Shown here: one piece after another, positions 1 to 12,030 of the stretch | Layout: the number at the start of each line of letters is the position of its first letter | How positions within the stretch are numbered: position 1 is the stretch's first letter | DNA from: Calliphora vicina | Lineage: Eukaryota > Arthropoda > Insecta > Diptera > Calliphoridae | Direction: 5' to 3' | Assembly: GCF_958450345.1 (NCBI RefSeq) | Contig: NC_088780.1 | Coordinates: 114,402,226-114,466,225, forward strand | DNA length: 64,000 nucleotides | Notes under the pieces: generated by a model | The model's database searches: none | The model's input: only the letters and a program-made list of their open reading frames with translations | Told to the model about the DNA's origin: nothing | Made by a program: the position numbers and the translations under genes

Positions 1-385
1 TTAAATTTTAAAATTTAATAAGTTGTAGAATAAAATAAAAATAAAATATTTAATGCATAAACTTTGTATTATAAACAAAAGTAATATATGAATAAGTAAA
101 TTAGAATTTATTAAAATCTTTTCTGGAAATTCTAAAATTAAAAAAAAAACAGAAATACTTAAATTATCATTAAGTTCCATTTTTATGTCAGAATATAATA
201 TTCATACATACATATTTTATTATATTTTTATTTTTCCCTTCTCTCTTATGTGTATGTTACACTGGTGCCACAAAAATTTGTCCTTTCAATGGTTTTTCTA
301 ATTTCTACAGATGAAACACGAAAATCAATTATATGGTTGATAAAGTTTGTTTCAAAAATAAAAGTCAATAGCTTATAAAATATTG

Positions 386-424
386 TGAGGATCGGTCCAT
401 AACTTGACCCATCTCCTATATAAA
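386..424 (+). repeat. short fragment of the calyptrate hairpin repeat (tail unit)
   Basis: A segment of about 40 bp reads gatcggtccataac followed by a 'ctcctatataa' block. It matches the repeated tail unit of the dispersed hairpin repeat seen at 8.2, 26.8, 55.1 and 60.6 kb, where 'gatcggtccataatTAGTC' is followed by 'atagctcccatataagg'. Only one degraded unit is present, with no hairpin head. The rest of 1-1050 is AT-rich with no recognisable gene. Confidence 0.4.
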
Positions 425-1050
425 ACTTTTATTACTGAGAGAAAAAAGATGTGTGTCAGATGATTGCGAGTTGTATAATTTATATTATAATTTTAAAACT
501 TATTTGTGTTAAATTGAATTCCAAGGACATTATATTTTATATGTGTGATCGTAAAATAAGTTTCATTATGGGACCATGTGCCCAATTTTAAAGATTATCA
601 ACAATACAAAATTTTTCTTAAAGATTTTTCTGTCTCTTAAATCGTTAGATAAATTTAAAAAAATAATTGTATGTTCTAATATCATTGATTCTTTAACTAA
701 TAATTCGAAATTTCCAGACTAAATAAAATTCCAAGCATTTTAAAAAAATGGCATTAACAATTTTTTATTTGTTTGCAGATTATTATTTGTTTAAGGAATA
801 TCCAAAAACATAATCCAATATTTCTGAAATCAATGGATGATTTAGCATTCTGCATTACAAAACGAATCCTTTGTCCGACAGATATTAAAAACAAGCATTA
901 AGCGAACAATAACCAAACAAATATTTTGTATAATTTTTCAGTTCTGAATTTTAGAGGAGCATTCAATATGACGAAATAATTTTAAGCTGATTTTCCTACA
1001 TAAAGGCTTCCAACAAAAATATGGTTTCATTTCAAAATTTTCAGTAAGAA

Positions 1051-2388
1051 TATCGAGCCCTTAGCGCCAAATTATCGTAAGCGACATTTTTAAAATTTTT
1101 GTTTTATTGCAGAAATTAAAATTTTATGAACCGACTGATGTTTTAGCGTTCTCAGAATATCAAAATTGTTAATAACATCAAAAATATAGGGGGTAAGATT
1201 TTATCGTAAGTCAATGTTTATATTTTACAGTAAACAAATTTTATTGTAAGCGACACACAGTGGTATCGAAAAAAAGAGGGAAATAAATCTGTAACTTCTA
1301 AATGGTTGGATTGGTTTGAATGAAATTTAACGTGTACAAAGAAGAAGTGTTGTCGAGTAGGACACCTCGGGTATGTTACATTTTTAAAACGATATTATTT
1401 CTTGGTTTGAGTTCCGATTTCAAAAACATTATACATGTAGAATCTTCTCATCGAGCACTACAAAAAACCTCGTCGTAGCAACCAATTATATATTATAGCT
1501 TAGGAGATATTCGCGTTTGACTAACAACGCATGAATGTATCAAATGGAAAAAGAACTGTTTAAAAATAATGACTAAGTCCAAAGTTATATGTAATCGAAT
1601 TTAAAAAAATTTAAAAAATCAATTTCTCGCTATTTTTTTGGTAAAAACGAACTTTTATTCTTTTTAAGTTATCGCAAAAAATTTCTAAGAGGATGTATAA
1701 GGAATATATACTTTCTGAAAGCTAAGTTTTCATAAAATATTTTAAAGGAAAACCAATTTCAAAATTGTTGTTAGCGAGGGGACCAGGTCCTTTCAAAAAC
1801 CACCTATTTTTTATGTAAAATAAAATTTTAGGCCAAAAATTCTCAAATCGAGTATCCGATATCAAAATGTAGTAACCGATGATAGGTGGCTCAATATGTT
1901 TCTAATTATTTTGTAAAGGGTCCCGATAACCCCGACCCTGGTATGGATATTATAGCCAAAAAACTAAAAATTACCATTTTTGGAATTTTTCAACACTTTT
2001 TTGGGAATTGCGGAATTGCTGATAATAAATTTCAAAATTCGTTTTTATTTTTCCATTTTAAATAGTAAAATCTACATAACTATGAAATTTCATTAAAAAC
2101 TATTCATAAATAAAAATTTTATTTCAATTCGAAAAATTTGTATCTATGCAAAAATTCAATAAAAAACCTTTTTTTGTCATATTTTTCTATAAAGTATTCG
2201 ATGAATATTAAATTGTCAATAGTTATAAATATTTTTGAAAAATAGACAAATAGATTGAACGAGATTATATTATATCGCATCATAACATTTTTAATTCTAT
2301 GTATAAATTTCAAAATAATCAAAAAAAACCTTCTCCTGTAAAATTTGTGTTTTGTCGCTTACGATAATTTGGCGCTAAGAGGTCGATA
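1051..2388. repeat. 1.3-kb segment bounded by 36-bp inverted repeats
   Basis: The left end (1051-1086) and the reverse complement of the right end (2353-2388) match at 34 of 36 positions around the core TTAGCGCCAAATTATCGTAA. Partial copies of the inner end (ttatcgtaag, ttattgtaagcgaca) occur at about 1200 and 1240. The interior has no transposase-like ORF. No clear target-site duplication is seen, so this may be a MITE-like element or two inverted repeat copies that happen to face each other. It ends only a few bases before the next element starts at 2392. Confidence 0.55.
1361..1515 (+). repeat. dispersed repeat, second copy at 55.9 kb
   Basis: This stretch is clearly related to 55857-56003 in the same orientation. 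Shared blocks, in order, are 'cctcgggtatgtta' versus 'ccttgggcatgtta', 'aaacgatattatttcttggtttg' split across near-identical bases, and 'agcttaggagatattcg' versus 'agcttaggagatactcg'. It lies inside the inverted-repeat-bounded segment at 1.05-2.39 kb. No coding potential is seen. Confidence 0.6.
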
Positions 2389-2391
2389 TAT

Positions 2392-3354
2392 TAAGGGTAC
2401 TCATTTAAACGCTTAAGTTTTCCATTTGTGCAAATGTGCAAATTTGAGCGAAGTGTTTCATGAACCCGCCTTTTAAATTTTGTGCAACTTTATACAGAAA
2501 ATTTATATTTAATAAAAATGTCAAAAATAAATTCATCAAAAGCTTTAAAAAAATTTTCGAATTGTATATACATTTAATTTGAAAAATATTGAATGAAAGT
2601 TAAATCTTTGGAACAAATGGTAGTATACATTAGGGATATAGCTATTGACATTTTTTGCAAATATGCAAATTGGCATAGCATAATCGAATATAGCATTAAA
2701 AAATATGAAAAACCATGTTATTATTTTTTCGCGGTTGTTAAAAAAGTTCACGCACCTAACGCAATAAAGTTTTCATTAAATATTTAAAATTTTTTTAAAA
2801 TACAATATATTTTATTCCTTTGATAAGTTATTTTTATAATTAATAATAACTGCGGACATATGTAGTTCAAAAGATAGTTTTAATATCCCTCACACTTGCA
2901 AAAAAAAAGTTGAAATAATATATATAATTTAAAAAAAAAAATTGGTTTGTTTTAGAAATTGGTGTTGGTGCGTGATGTTTTTGATTCCAAATGATCTAAA
3001 AAAGTGATTTTTATTATTTATGTAACATAACGTGGTGGTATGCCAAAAATTTCGCCAAAATTAGTTATATGCCTAGTATACATACATAGTTTGGAAGATT
3101 TTGTTTATGTTCTAGCTGTTGGTTAATGTTTTAATACAAAATGCCATTTAATCCAATCATTCTGTTCCAAAGTTACACAATTTTTACACAAAATTTTTAT
3201 ATTTTATTTCATAAAAAAAAGGTTTGCGAGTGCAAACTTATGGGAGTTGTACAAACGAATTTCCATACATTTTTTGACAGTTCATTTGCGAGAGTGTTAA
3301 AATAACAGATTGCACAGTTTGCGAGATATTTCAGCGTTTACATGAGGAACCTTA
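2392..3354. mobile_element. TA-flanked MITE, long copy (A)
   Basis: Terminal inverted repeats of about 22 bp begin AGGGTACTCATTTAAACGCT, and the right end is its reverse complement with a few changes. Both ends are flanked by TA, the target used by Tc1/mariner-type elements. It is the same family as the copy at 3398-3984. Between the shared blocks 'ctttggaacaaatggt' and 'agtttggaagattttg' this copy holds about 450 bp that the second copy lacks. It encodes no transposase, so it is non-autonomous. Superfamily is inferred from the TA flanks only. Confidence 0.8.
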
Positions 3355-3397
3355 TTGTTTTGTTTATATTAAAAATTGCCCAAAATCACCAAATAAA

Positions 3398-3984
3398 TAA
3401 GGGTACTCATTTAAACGCTTAAGTTTCCCATTTGTTCAATTGTGCAAATTTGCGCGACGTGTTTCATGAACCCACCTCTTAAATGTTGTGCAAGTTTATA
3501 CATTCAATTTCTCTCTATTTGATAAAAATGTCAAATAAAAATAAATTCAACAAAAGCTTTAAAAAAAGTTTTTCAAATTGTATAATTTTAAATTCTAGAA
3601 ATGTTGAATGAAAATTAAATCTTTGGAACAAATGGTGGTATATATAGTTTGGAAGATTTTGTTTATATTCTAGCTGTTAGTTAATATTTTCATACACAAT
3701 GCCATTTAATACAATCATTCTGTTCCAAAGTTACACAATTTTCACATGCACAAAATTTTTATATTTTATTTGATTTTTATTTCTTATAAATAAAAGTAAA
3801 CAAAATCAGCTGATTCATCAAATACACAATAAATTCAAGTTTGCGAGTCTAAATTGTCGCGCAAACTTATCGGAGTTGTGCAAACGATTTTCCATACATT
3901 TTTTGACAGTTCATTTGCGAGAGTGTAAAAATGCACAGATTGCACAGTTTGCGAGGCATTTAAGCGTTTACATGAGGACCCTTA
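3398..3984. mobile_element. TA-flanked MITE, short copy (B)
   Basis: This is the second copy of the family at 2392-3354, only about 43 bp downstream and in the same orientation. Its ends read AGGGTACTCATTTAAACGCT on the left and, in reverse complement, AGGGTCCTCATGTAAACGCT on the right, with TA on both sides. Long blocks match copy A, including 'tttcatgaaccc' near the left end and 'ccatacattttttgacag' and 'attgcacagtttgcgag' near the right end. It lacks the central 450 bp of copy A, as expected of an internally deleted derivative. Confidence 0.85.
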
Positions 3985-4258
3985 ATTTGTTTTGTCAGAC
4001 AAAAATTCTTGTTCGTTATATTGTTTTTGGGTAATTTCCATGTCAACCATATAATAAACTACGGACATGTATAATATACAAGTATATTGGATTGCTCAGC
4101 AAAATTGGTCCAAAAATAGCTGAGCTATATAATTCTAGACGCATTTTCTTCATTTATTCTTTATTCTGAAGACATATATTTTTATAATTCTATCCAGATA
4201 TATTTGGAATTGGAACCAAAAATGCGCTTACTTGAAATCAAATTTATTTTATATTTAA

Positions 4259-4437
4259 GGAGCCGCAGAACAAAAGTTTCTTTTTGACTCATTTAATAAA
4301 ATTGAGTTTTATTTATTTCGCCCCCTTAAAAAAACGCATTTTCCTGGAAATGTTAACAAGTTTCTTACTAATCAATAGATACATCTGAATGCCATAAGTC
4401 ACCACATTTAACGTTAAGGGTGTTTGAAATAATTTCA
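4259..4437 (-). mobile_element. truncated GGAGCCGCAG-ended MITE
   Basis: The segment starts with GGAGCCGCAGAACAAAAG, the end of the elements at 35893-36402 and 45847-46376. It runs inverted relative to the right half of those copies, through 'atttatttcgccccctt', 'atacatctgaatgccataag' and 'accacatttaacgttaaggg'. The other half and the second terminal repeat are missing. It has no coding capacity. Confidence 0.75.
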
Positions 4438-4439
4438 TT

Positions 4440-6880
4440 AAAAACCCTTGTATTGTTTAATGTCTGTAACCCTCCTTATTCAAATAAATTACAGTATAGA
4501 TGCTAAGGCATTTTAAATAGAATTTTCTTAAACATTACATTACAAGTTTAGAAACAATAAACATTTTCCCGCAATAAAACTGGATAACAATACACGACAA
4601 TTTGGCCATGTTTAAGACTTTCATTGAAGAAATTGCATAATTATGGAGAAATTACAGTCTCTAAATAAGAGTTAGATAAAAAAGTAACAAAAATACAAGT
4701 TTTTCAAACAAAAAAACAATGTCTTGCAGTAAAAAACAAAAACATTGGCAATAGCATTAACCTCTTTTAGACCTGAACATTGGCTTTTATTCATTTTTGT
4801 ATTGGAAGTAATAATATACTTACGGTTTGAATGAAATGTTAATTTGATTCAGGAGCAATACAACTTAGAAAATTGCATCTTTAACAGTTCAAATAATCAA
4901 TCAATCAATTAAAAATAACAAATATTTTAATTATAGAAGAACAGTTGCACTTTTTACCGAATAATTCAATATATTAAATTTGAAAGGAAGACAAATATTT
5001 CCAAATGTGATGGCAGTATGATATATTGATGATTCTAAAAGCCCAGTAGCTTACTGTAAGTATCACGAGTATCGGCAGGGACATACATATAACTATACTT
5101 TCTACAACTTGAAATAAAATAAGGTGCACAATAGAAATACCCTTAAAAAATATATATAACTTTGTTATTTATAAATCGATATTCATGTATTGTACCTTGA
5201 TAGAAAGATAGTTTTCTTTAGAAGATAAGGTTTATATCAAATGATTAGAAAGTATTATTTAACCCCCCGTTTGTCGCAATTTTAATCTATTTTTAGATAA
5301 AAATATATTTTTACTGCAATTTAATTTTTATTACTCTTGTAAATACTTTGAATTTAATATTGTTTTCATGTTTACGAAATAAAAAAATTAAGAGATTATT
5401 TTTAAACGCGGCTTTTTTTTTGATATTAATTTGATACATTGTGACATCAATTAAAAATGATTGCCACTAACGGAGAGTTAAATAGAGAATTTTTTTGAAT
5501 ATTCCAAAATGGTACCATTATTTACCAAAATTTACAACTTTCAATAGATTTTCGGTACGGGTTATATTTATACGATTGGACTTAAATTTTAGTTATAGCT
5601 ACTAATGAACAAAATAAGACATCCAAAGCGAATCACTTTTTTAAGGGCACATATGTGTACCCACGTTTTGAAGAGGTTAATGAACAAGAAGACTAAGTAA
5701 ATGAAGCGAAACATATTTGAAGGAAAGACGGGCACAAATAAGTAAAAAGTTTACGAATATATGTATGTGTAAATGAGTGAACATAAATGTATATGTGTGG
5801 TGTATGTAAAATTTTTTAGAATGAAGACAAAGACTTTTAATTATTCTTCTTTATAAAGCTCTTTTTAATATTAGCTTCATAAAAAGTTAAACACAACCAA
5901 AATACACACACTCTTTATAATAGACAGTTAACAGAATGCACACGAAACAAAAGTGGAAGATAGAAATAAATTACAGGGAAAGCTAAAGAGTAGAATGAAC
6001 TGAATAGAAGAAAGAATCATTAAACATAAGTATGTTAATATTCCAAAGGATTATGCAAATTAAACACATACTCTTCTCACACACACACAAATTCTCACTC
6101 GCTTCCACAGAAATACAGACTTCAAGTAGAAAATATGCTCACTAATCTAATAGGATGGCACCGTTTGAAAAGAGTTTAAGGAAATATGGCTTAACTTATT
6201 GTGAAAAACATAATTAACAAATAACAGAAAGATTTAACATGACCATTACCAACGGCTTACATAACAAATATTTTTAGAGACAAACAAAATTTGTATTATA
6301 GTTCTTTTTTGGGGCCATCCTATTACACATTTTTTTCGTATTTATTAGAGTGTGTGTGTAATAATATACAATATGTATGTGTAGTTGTTTTCCTCTGTTT
6401 CAAAAGTATAAGCATGCTAGCAGAACATACTTTTAGGCTGTAAACAATGACAACAAGTATGTTCAACTATGTTGATGTCTTATTTTCTTGTCATGTTAAA
6501 AATGACTGTAAATATGTCTAAAGTTATGTGTAAGAGTGTATGTATTTTTACAATGTAGAAAAGTATATTTACTGTTGTTGTTTTGTAAATTGTATACATG
6601 TGTACAATATTTATTTAACACTTAAATTTCAACATTAACTTCATATTTAAATCTAAACAAATGTTTCATCTGTCACACAATCATTTGAACATGTCTTGTT
6701 GTTTTGTAATTTTTTTGTTGAGTTTATTTCTTCATTTTGCTGGTTTGTTTATTTTGTTGTAAACAACTTATTTTAATCATTTTAAAAGTATCTACTACTG
6801 CATTCACTCGAAAGCCGTAAACAGTTTATTTTAAGCTTTATTAAAATTAGCTTATATGTAGTAATATACTATGTACTTTA
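4440..6880. other. AT-rich stretch, no gene seen
   Basis: There is no ORF with coding character on either strand. Between about 5700 and 6760 the sequence is richer in CA/TG words (short cacacaca and tgtgtgta runs at 6080 and 6350) and has no recognised repeat, so it looks like older unique DNA. I see no promoter, splice or RNA-gene signal strong enough to name. Confidence 0.5.
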
Positions 6881-7215
6881 GGGTGGCCCGCTTGTAGGAA
6901 ACAAAACAAATAAGGTCTTGATGTTCCAAACTAAAATAAAAGTTTAGTTTTTCCCCTTTTTTCATAATTTTTATCTTGGAGGCCGCTTATGAATGCGTCA
7001 TTGAACCTTTAGTTTCATGATTCCGATAATATTTGGTATACATATTCTCTATGGCAATAAAATTTAAAGTTCTCCAGAATTTAAAAAATCGCTTAATTTT
7101 TTTTATATAGTTTAGCTGTTAATAACTATAAAACCTTTAGCCAGATTTTCAGTTTAGGCCTTAGTCAAAGGATATACACATATTGCTCGATTAAAAACAT
7201 ATATACAAATCAGAA
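6880..7215 (+). repeat. diverged dispersed repeat shared with 63.6-63.9 kb
   Basis: Two blocks recur in the same order near the window end. One is 'acctttagtttcatgattcc' followed by 'gataatatttggtata', matching 'acctttaatcttctgatttt' and 'gataatatttggtaca'. The other is 'cgattaaaaacatatataca' followed by 'cagaatgg', matching 'cgattaaaaacatagacaaa' and 'cagaaaatg'. The element class is not identifiable and no ORF is present. Confidence 0.45.
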
Positions 7216-7424
7216 TGGAAACATGAGGGGTTTTCGTTTTTATTTATATTATTTTCTAATAAAGTTTTAAATAAGATTTTAATATTATTTGTATCATTTA
7301 CTATCATTTTATATTTCCTTTCTAAATTATATCTAAAATAGCATCCAATTAAAAAAAAATGCAAACATTAATTTTAAAACTTTCGCGTATATCTTGAAAC
7401 TTAAAGGAAAAAATACTGTGTCAA

Positions 7425-7891
7425 CACAGAAAAAATTATATTTCAATTCAAACATTTATCCCATATTGAACTGGTTTCAATTATTTCATAATTAAATCAA
7501 GTATTCATTTGCTCAAAAACAAAATTTCTTGATATTTTCTATTGAATTTTGAGTTTTGAATTTGATTATTTTGACGAACGAAAATTGTATATTCAATTGT
7601 CAAAATAATCAAATTCAAAACTCAAAATTCAATAGAAAATATCAAGAAATTTTATTTTTGAGCAAATAAATAATAGATTTATGTGCTGTTTTTCTATAGC
7701 GAACGAGTACTTTGAGTGAAAATTTAACATGTGTTTTGTTATTGTAACAAAAACAAAATACATGTAAAACGTCCACTCAAAGCGCTCAATCGCTATAGAA
7801 AAACAGCACATTAATTATGAAATAATTGAAACCAGTTCAATATGTGACAAATATTTGAATTGAAACGGTTTAAGAAATAGTTTTTTCTGTG
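7425..7891. mobile_element. nested palindromic element with cruciform architecture
   Basis: The ends are CACAGAAAAAA and its inverse. Outer arms (7425-7495 and 7811-7891) are inverted copies apart from a few substitutions and a gap of about 8-10 bp. They enclose two independent hairpins. The first (7503-7574 with 7599-7671) is about 72 bp per arm, nearly perfect, with a loop of about 24 bp. The second (7682-7740 with 7746-7810) starts tgtgctgtttttctatagcg and is imperfect in the middle. The three stems meet at short linkers, giving a cloverleaf-like or cruciform fold. There is no coding capacity beyond trivial ORFs produced by the palindromy. The ends resemble those of the MITE at 45.2 kb (CACAGAGAA). 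Confidence 0.85.
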
Positions 7892-8212
7892 AATAGTTTA
7901 GTTTAATTTATTTTTAAATTAAAAATTACCAGAACGATATTTCCATGTTTATGAAAAATATAAGTAGATATTTATTAATTTAGGAATACATATTTTAAAA
8001 TATCTCGTCTTAAAGGATTTGTTTTGGTGATATACCATGAAAATTTTCACATAAAAACAATTTTACCAATTTTGAAATTTTTATATAGGCACTTCTCCCG
8101 ATGTCTAGATGATTTTTAGAAATTATAATTTTAAGGGTAGAAAATGGGAAAAACGGGTAAAATCGGTATCCTACATCTCCGGAACTAATAAAGCTAGCAC
8201 AAAAAATCTAAT

Positions 8213-8660
8213 TATACCCTACACCACCATAGTGGGGAGGGTATATTGGGATAGTGCTGATGTTTGTAACATGCTAAAATATTGTCCCAATAATACCAAT
8301 GTGCTCAGAATGACTTTCTGAGTCGATTAGGCGATGTCCGTCCGTCATTCTGTCCTTCCATGTAATCCTTGTAATCAAAGTAAAGGTGGCAATTTCAAAG
8401 ATAATTCGACAAAATTTGGTACTAGCTTTTCTATTGTTCCAAGGACAGAGCCTATTGAATTTGGTTAGAATCGGTACATTATTTCTCCTAATCCCCATAC
8501 GATTGCCCTATACGATTGCCATATCTGAAAATAATTTAGCTCTCATAAATATCTTATTTATATTGATATGCAAACCAAATTCTGCACAAATAAGTTCTAT
8601 ATAAGCCTAACTCTTACCACCAAATTTTATGATGATCGATCTATAATGTTCAATATCCTG
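8213..8660 (+). repeat. calyptrate dispersed hairpin repeat, copy 1
   Basis: The copy begins with the imperfect hairpin TACCCT-aca-CCAC-cata-GTGG-gg-AGGGTA. It is followed by the shared order 'gtgctgatgtttgtaac', 'gagtcgattaggcgatgtcc', 'gacaaaatttggta', 'aatcggtacattatttctcc', and a tail of 'atgatgatcgatctataatg'. Short ORFs across it are by-products. No terminal inverted repeat, target duplication or poly-A tail is obvious. The hairpin head and internally repeated tail recall Helitron/DINE-like elements, but that is inference. Confidence 0.8.
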
Positions 8661-9600
8661 TGTTCAAAAGAAAAGGAGTTTTAGCTAAATATGTATATTA
8701 AAACAAGTGTACAATCCAGTACTATTACGCCAATATTGTAAAAATTTTGTAAGCTGTTAACAAGTTATATGAAGGTAGGCGATTTTACACAATTCTAATA
8801 TAAAAATTAAACTATGAAATTCAATGGAATCCAAACCACAACAAATTTAAAAATGTCAAGGTACTCTCAAATGTCTATAACCACAGAGAACTCGTGTTCT
8901 TTTGAACAAATTTGGAAGTGGTAAGGTACGATATCTGAACACGGTTTTAGTATGTCCTCGCCTGGGCCTAGTGTAATTTTGTAGCAGCGTGATTTTATTT
9001 TAGTTGGGAATACCCATAATTTTTTTGATTCCACCCTAATGTACTTGAGTAACAGAGTGTATGCGTTTGTCATAAGAAAATTGAATTTATTTAAGAATGT
9101 ACTTGTATGTGGTAGAATTTAACTAGATATTTGTAGAATTTATTTAGCTGATTTTGAAACCTGAAGAAACATGAAACACTTGCATGTAGGTATGTTTTTA
9201 TAACGTCTGTTTTTAATTTTTCCCTGGAAATTTCTATAATAAAGTCATTTCTTTTTTGTTAATAGAATTAGCTTGATTAGGCAAATCATATTTTATACAT
9301 ACAGGTATAGGTATGTGTATACTATGGAAGTGTTAAACGTACTATGGGTTTTTAAGACCTACACTGTAAATTGTAATTACCGTTCTTTAACGAGTAGACA
9401 ATCAATTTTGTTGTCGATGCAAAAAAACGTGAAGTTAAAAATTTAATTAAGATAAAAAATTAAGTTTGTTTCCCAAGTAGTTTATTTTGGCTGGCCACGT
9501 AATTAGAAACGCGCAGTTTCTGTTTAAATTTCTGAACTTACCTTATTAAATAGTGACAAACTGAGTGTAATTTGAAAAGCAATAGTTTAAATTGTAATCA
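8660..9600. other. AT-rich stretch, no gene seen
   Basis: No coding exon, RNA gene or complete transposon is recognisable. A slightly GC-richer patch at about 8900-9070 gives a short minus-strand ORF without recognisable motifs. I regard it as non-coding. Confidence 0.4.
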
Positions 9601-9624
9601 TTCTGATACATTTTAGTTTCTAAA

Positions 9625-10008
9625 ATGAACAAAAACAAATCATGTACACCTAAAATGAAGGAGTTAATTATGCAGTGTTATCAAAATGAAATGCATAATG
9701 AAACAACGGAGTCTGAAACCCCAGCCAGGATGTCTAGGTCAAGAAAGACCAGTCCAGCTGAAGATAGAATTATTTTTAGAAATACATACTACATATACAT
9801 CACACGGACAATAAGAAGGCGCATACAAGATTCGGACTTAAAAAAAATATATAGAAACATTTTAGGTTTGCAAAGGAAATGCTTACAAAAGATCCAAGTT
9901 ACTGGAATAGAATTCTCTGGAGCGACAAATCCAAGTTAAGCTAGTTACAATCTGATGGAAAAATGTATGTGAGACGTCCTCCAAACAAAGCCTTAGACTA
10001 CAGGAACA
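9625..10008 (+). pseudogene. Tc1-like transposase relic
   Basis: Tc1-family transposases cut and paste DNA in the nucleus using a DDE catalytic triad. This relic covers the DNA-binding linker and the start of the catalytic core. In one frame from about 9736 it reads RSRKTSPAEDRIIFR and then TRTIRRRIQDSDLK, typical of the second helix-turn-helix. From about 9864 the match moves to another frame: RFAKEMLTKDPSYWNRILW, then SDKSK around the first catalytic Asp (codon 9924-9926; the family usually has SDES), a stop, and SDGKMYVRRPPNKALDYR. The catalytic core after about 10010 is missing. The frameshift, stop and truncation make it inactive. No terminal repeats were found around it. Confidence 0.88.
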
Positions 10009-10202
10009 TTGAGAAAAAGATATTATTTAAAAGTTTTTGACTTGTCTGTCCCTAAATACGACGCTCGGTTCTTTGTCTCATAGACAAAACTCCAAAAAAA
10101 AATTTTTGTCTCACAACTCAAATACATTTTTAGGAATTGGTTTTATTTGACACTCAGAGGTCGCTGAAGTCAGTCAGATTTAAGAAAAAATTTAATTGAA
10201 AA

Positions 10203-10268
10203 AATAAATGGCTGCGAATGAGAATTTACCATTGAAATGAAAGTGAACCCGTTATTTTCGGTTTCTGC
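10203..10268 (+). repeat. dispersed repeat arm, inverted partner at 12.0 kb
   Basis: The block containing GGCTGCGAATGAGAATTTAC and then 'gaaatgaaagtgaacc' and 'gttattttcgg' recurs as the reverse complement at 12031-12093 with only a few mismatches. The 1.76 kb between the arms holds no transposase ORF. They are probably two facing copies of one repeat family rather than the ends of a single element, because weak similarity also continues inward. Confidence 0.6.
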
Positions 10269-10269
10269 A

Positions 10270-11900
10270 AATTATACTTCAAAATTATACAAAATTTATT
10301 TTTTTTCAAAGTTGTTTTTTTAATTTTTTGAAAAAAAAATTTTTTTGAAACATTTTTAAATTGTTTTTTTTATTTTTTTTAATATTTAGCGAAAAAAAAC
10401 TTTTGGTGAAAAAAAAAGTTCGGGTTAAAAATATTTTTTTTCATGAAGGTGAAGGTATAAAAATCGAGAACACTACAAGATAAAGTTAATTACTCTGAGT
10501 TATGTATTTTGAAGCCATTAGTGAGACTTGTGGAAAATTTGACCCAGCCTAATATATATAGGCTGGTTCAAATTGCATGGACGCTCAAAAAGTAAAAAAT
10601 CGTATAGCAGAAACGTAATCTACAGAAAATTCTAGGAAAGTTTTCTCAAGAAACCACAGGTCTAAAATCAAATCCTATCTAGCGCATTTCGTATTTTATC
10701 CAATGAAGATCTATTGATTTTTTATTTTTTTGGTATAGTTTATTTATGTATTAAAAATCAAATAAAATGTTTATTTACTATTAAATAAGAGTTTTTTTTT
10801 ACGAAGAAGTGATAACTTTAAACTCTTTAATTCTATACATATTACATATCAAAGTGTAGGAAATTTTGTTTTCTTTTAAAAACTGTATACAATTTTTAAA
10901 ATTAAAATATTTAAAATCCTATTAAAGTTTTGTTTAAGAATCGTTTTTATTGAATTATTACTGAAAAAATGGTATTTCTTAGATTTTTGACCCTGTTAAT
11001 TAGTAAAGTTTGACATATAGATAGAGATGGGCAGACTGGCATATGGACAAAGTTTATTCAACCAAAAATGTATTCAGTAAATACAAATAAACATACCAAG
11101 TTTCATTACATTCAGATACTTTTCCGATATAAGTACATATCCCTTAACATTTCGGTCACAAGATTCGGTTTTTTGTTTTATTTTTCTTCAATCCGAGAGT
11201 TTTAAAAAAAACATATTTTTCGATAATAATAGACTTTTGTTTTTATTTCTTTAAATCACCTATTTTCAACTGGTTTATTTAACAGTTTCGGGAATATTTA
11301 TAACACTTTTTTACACTTGCAAAAAAATTAATTAATACAAAACTAAAGCATTGCATTTAAATAAGTTTAACACCACAGTGATATATTTTTTGTTTAATTC
11401 TGTTTAAATAAAACAACGAGCCAAAAAATAAACAAAACTGTTTGTGTTCTATTTATAGCAACTGACTATAAGTACCCTTAAATTCTTTTCCTATTTAATT
11501 ACCTGGGTTTTTAACCCATTTCAAAAGATAATACATACACAAATTTTAAATAAAAACGAAACGACACACAGACACTAACGGATTGTTATCCGAAAAATGA
11601 GTGTCAAGAGCCACCATAAAATACGATCATTAAAATTTACCAGTTAACCAAAGGAACATACACAAATATACACACAAACACCTGGTAAAATAAGCAAAAC
11701 AAAAATAAGTTTAACAATATAATAGTATAAACCAAATTGTGAAACACATGGCAACAATTTAGCCAAAAGCCAATGTTTAAAACAACCAACGGGGTAAAAC
11801 GTGCAATTAAGGCGGAAAGCAATCGCACAAAAACAACAAACCAAAAAAAATGTAACAACACAAACGAACGAAAATTTTAAATGACAAAACAACATTTTAT
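10270..11900. other. AT-rich stretch, no gene seen
   Basis: The stretch holds homopolymer-rich DNA (10310-10440) and a lone hAT-like end motif, tagagatgggcaga, at about 11023 without a partner. From 11560 to 11900 there is a CA-rich plus strand. Two overlapping minus-strand ORFs of 74 and 111 codons cross the CA-rich part. They are rich in F, L, V and C as expected from antisense CA/TG bias and match no family I know. Confidence 0.4.
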
Positions 11901-12030
11901 GTATATATACTAGGGTGGCTCTTATTTTGCATATTTTAATTTTTTTACTAAAATTAAAAAAAAAATCATAAGAAATCATGCATTATCCCAAATTTTACAT
12001 TTTCAAAATAGTTATTAAGTGAAATTACCA

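Noticed and set aside
6080..6092. Microsatellite (CA)n at 6.08 kb as a feature of note
   Set aside because: Only about six dinucleotide units; such runs are expected by chance in this DNA.
11637..11979. Overlapping 74- and 111-codon minus-strand ORFs with hydrophobic content as membrane proteins
   Set aside because: They are the antisense of a CA-rich stretch, which produces F, V, C and L runs in two frames at once. Two overlapping frames with similar character argue for composition, not coding.
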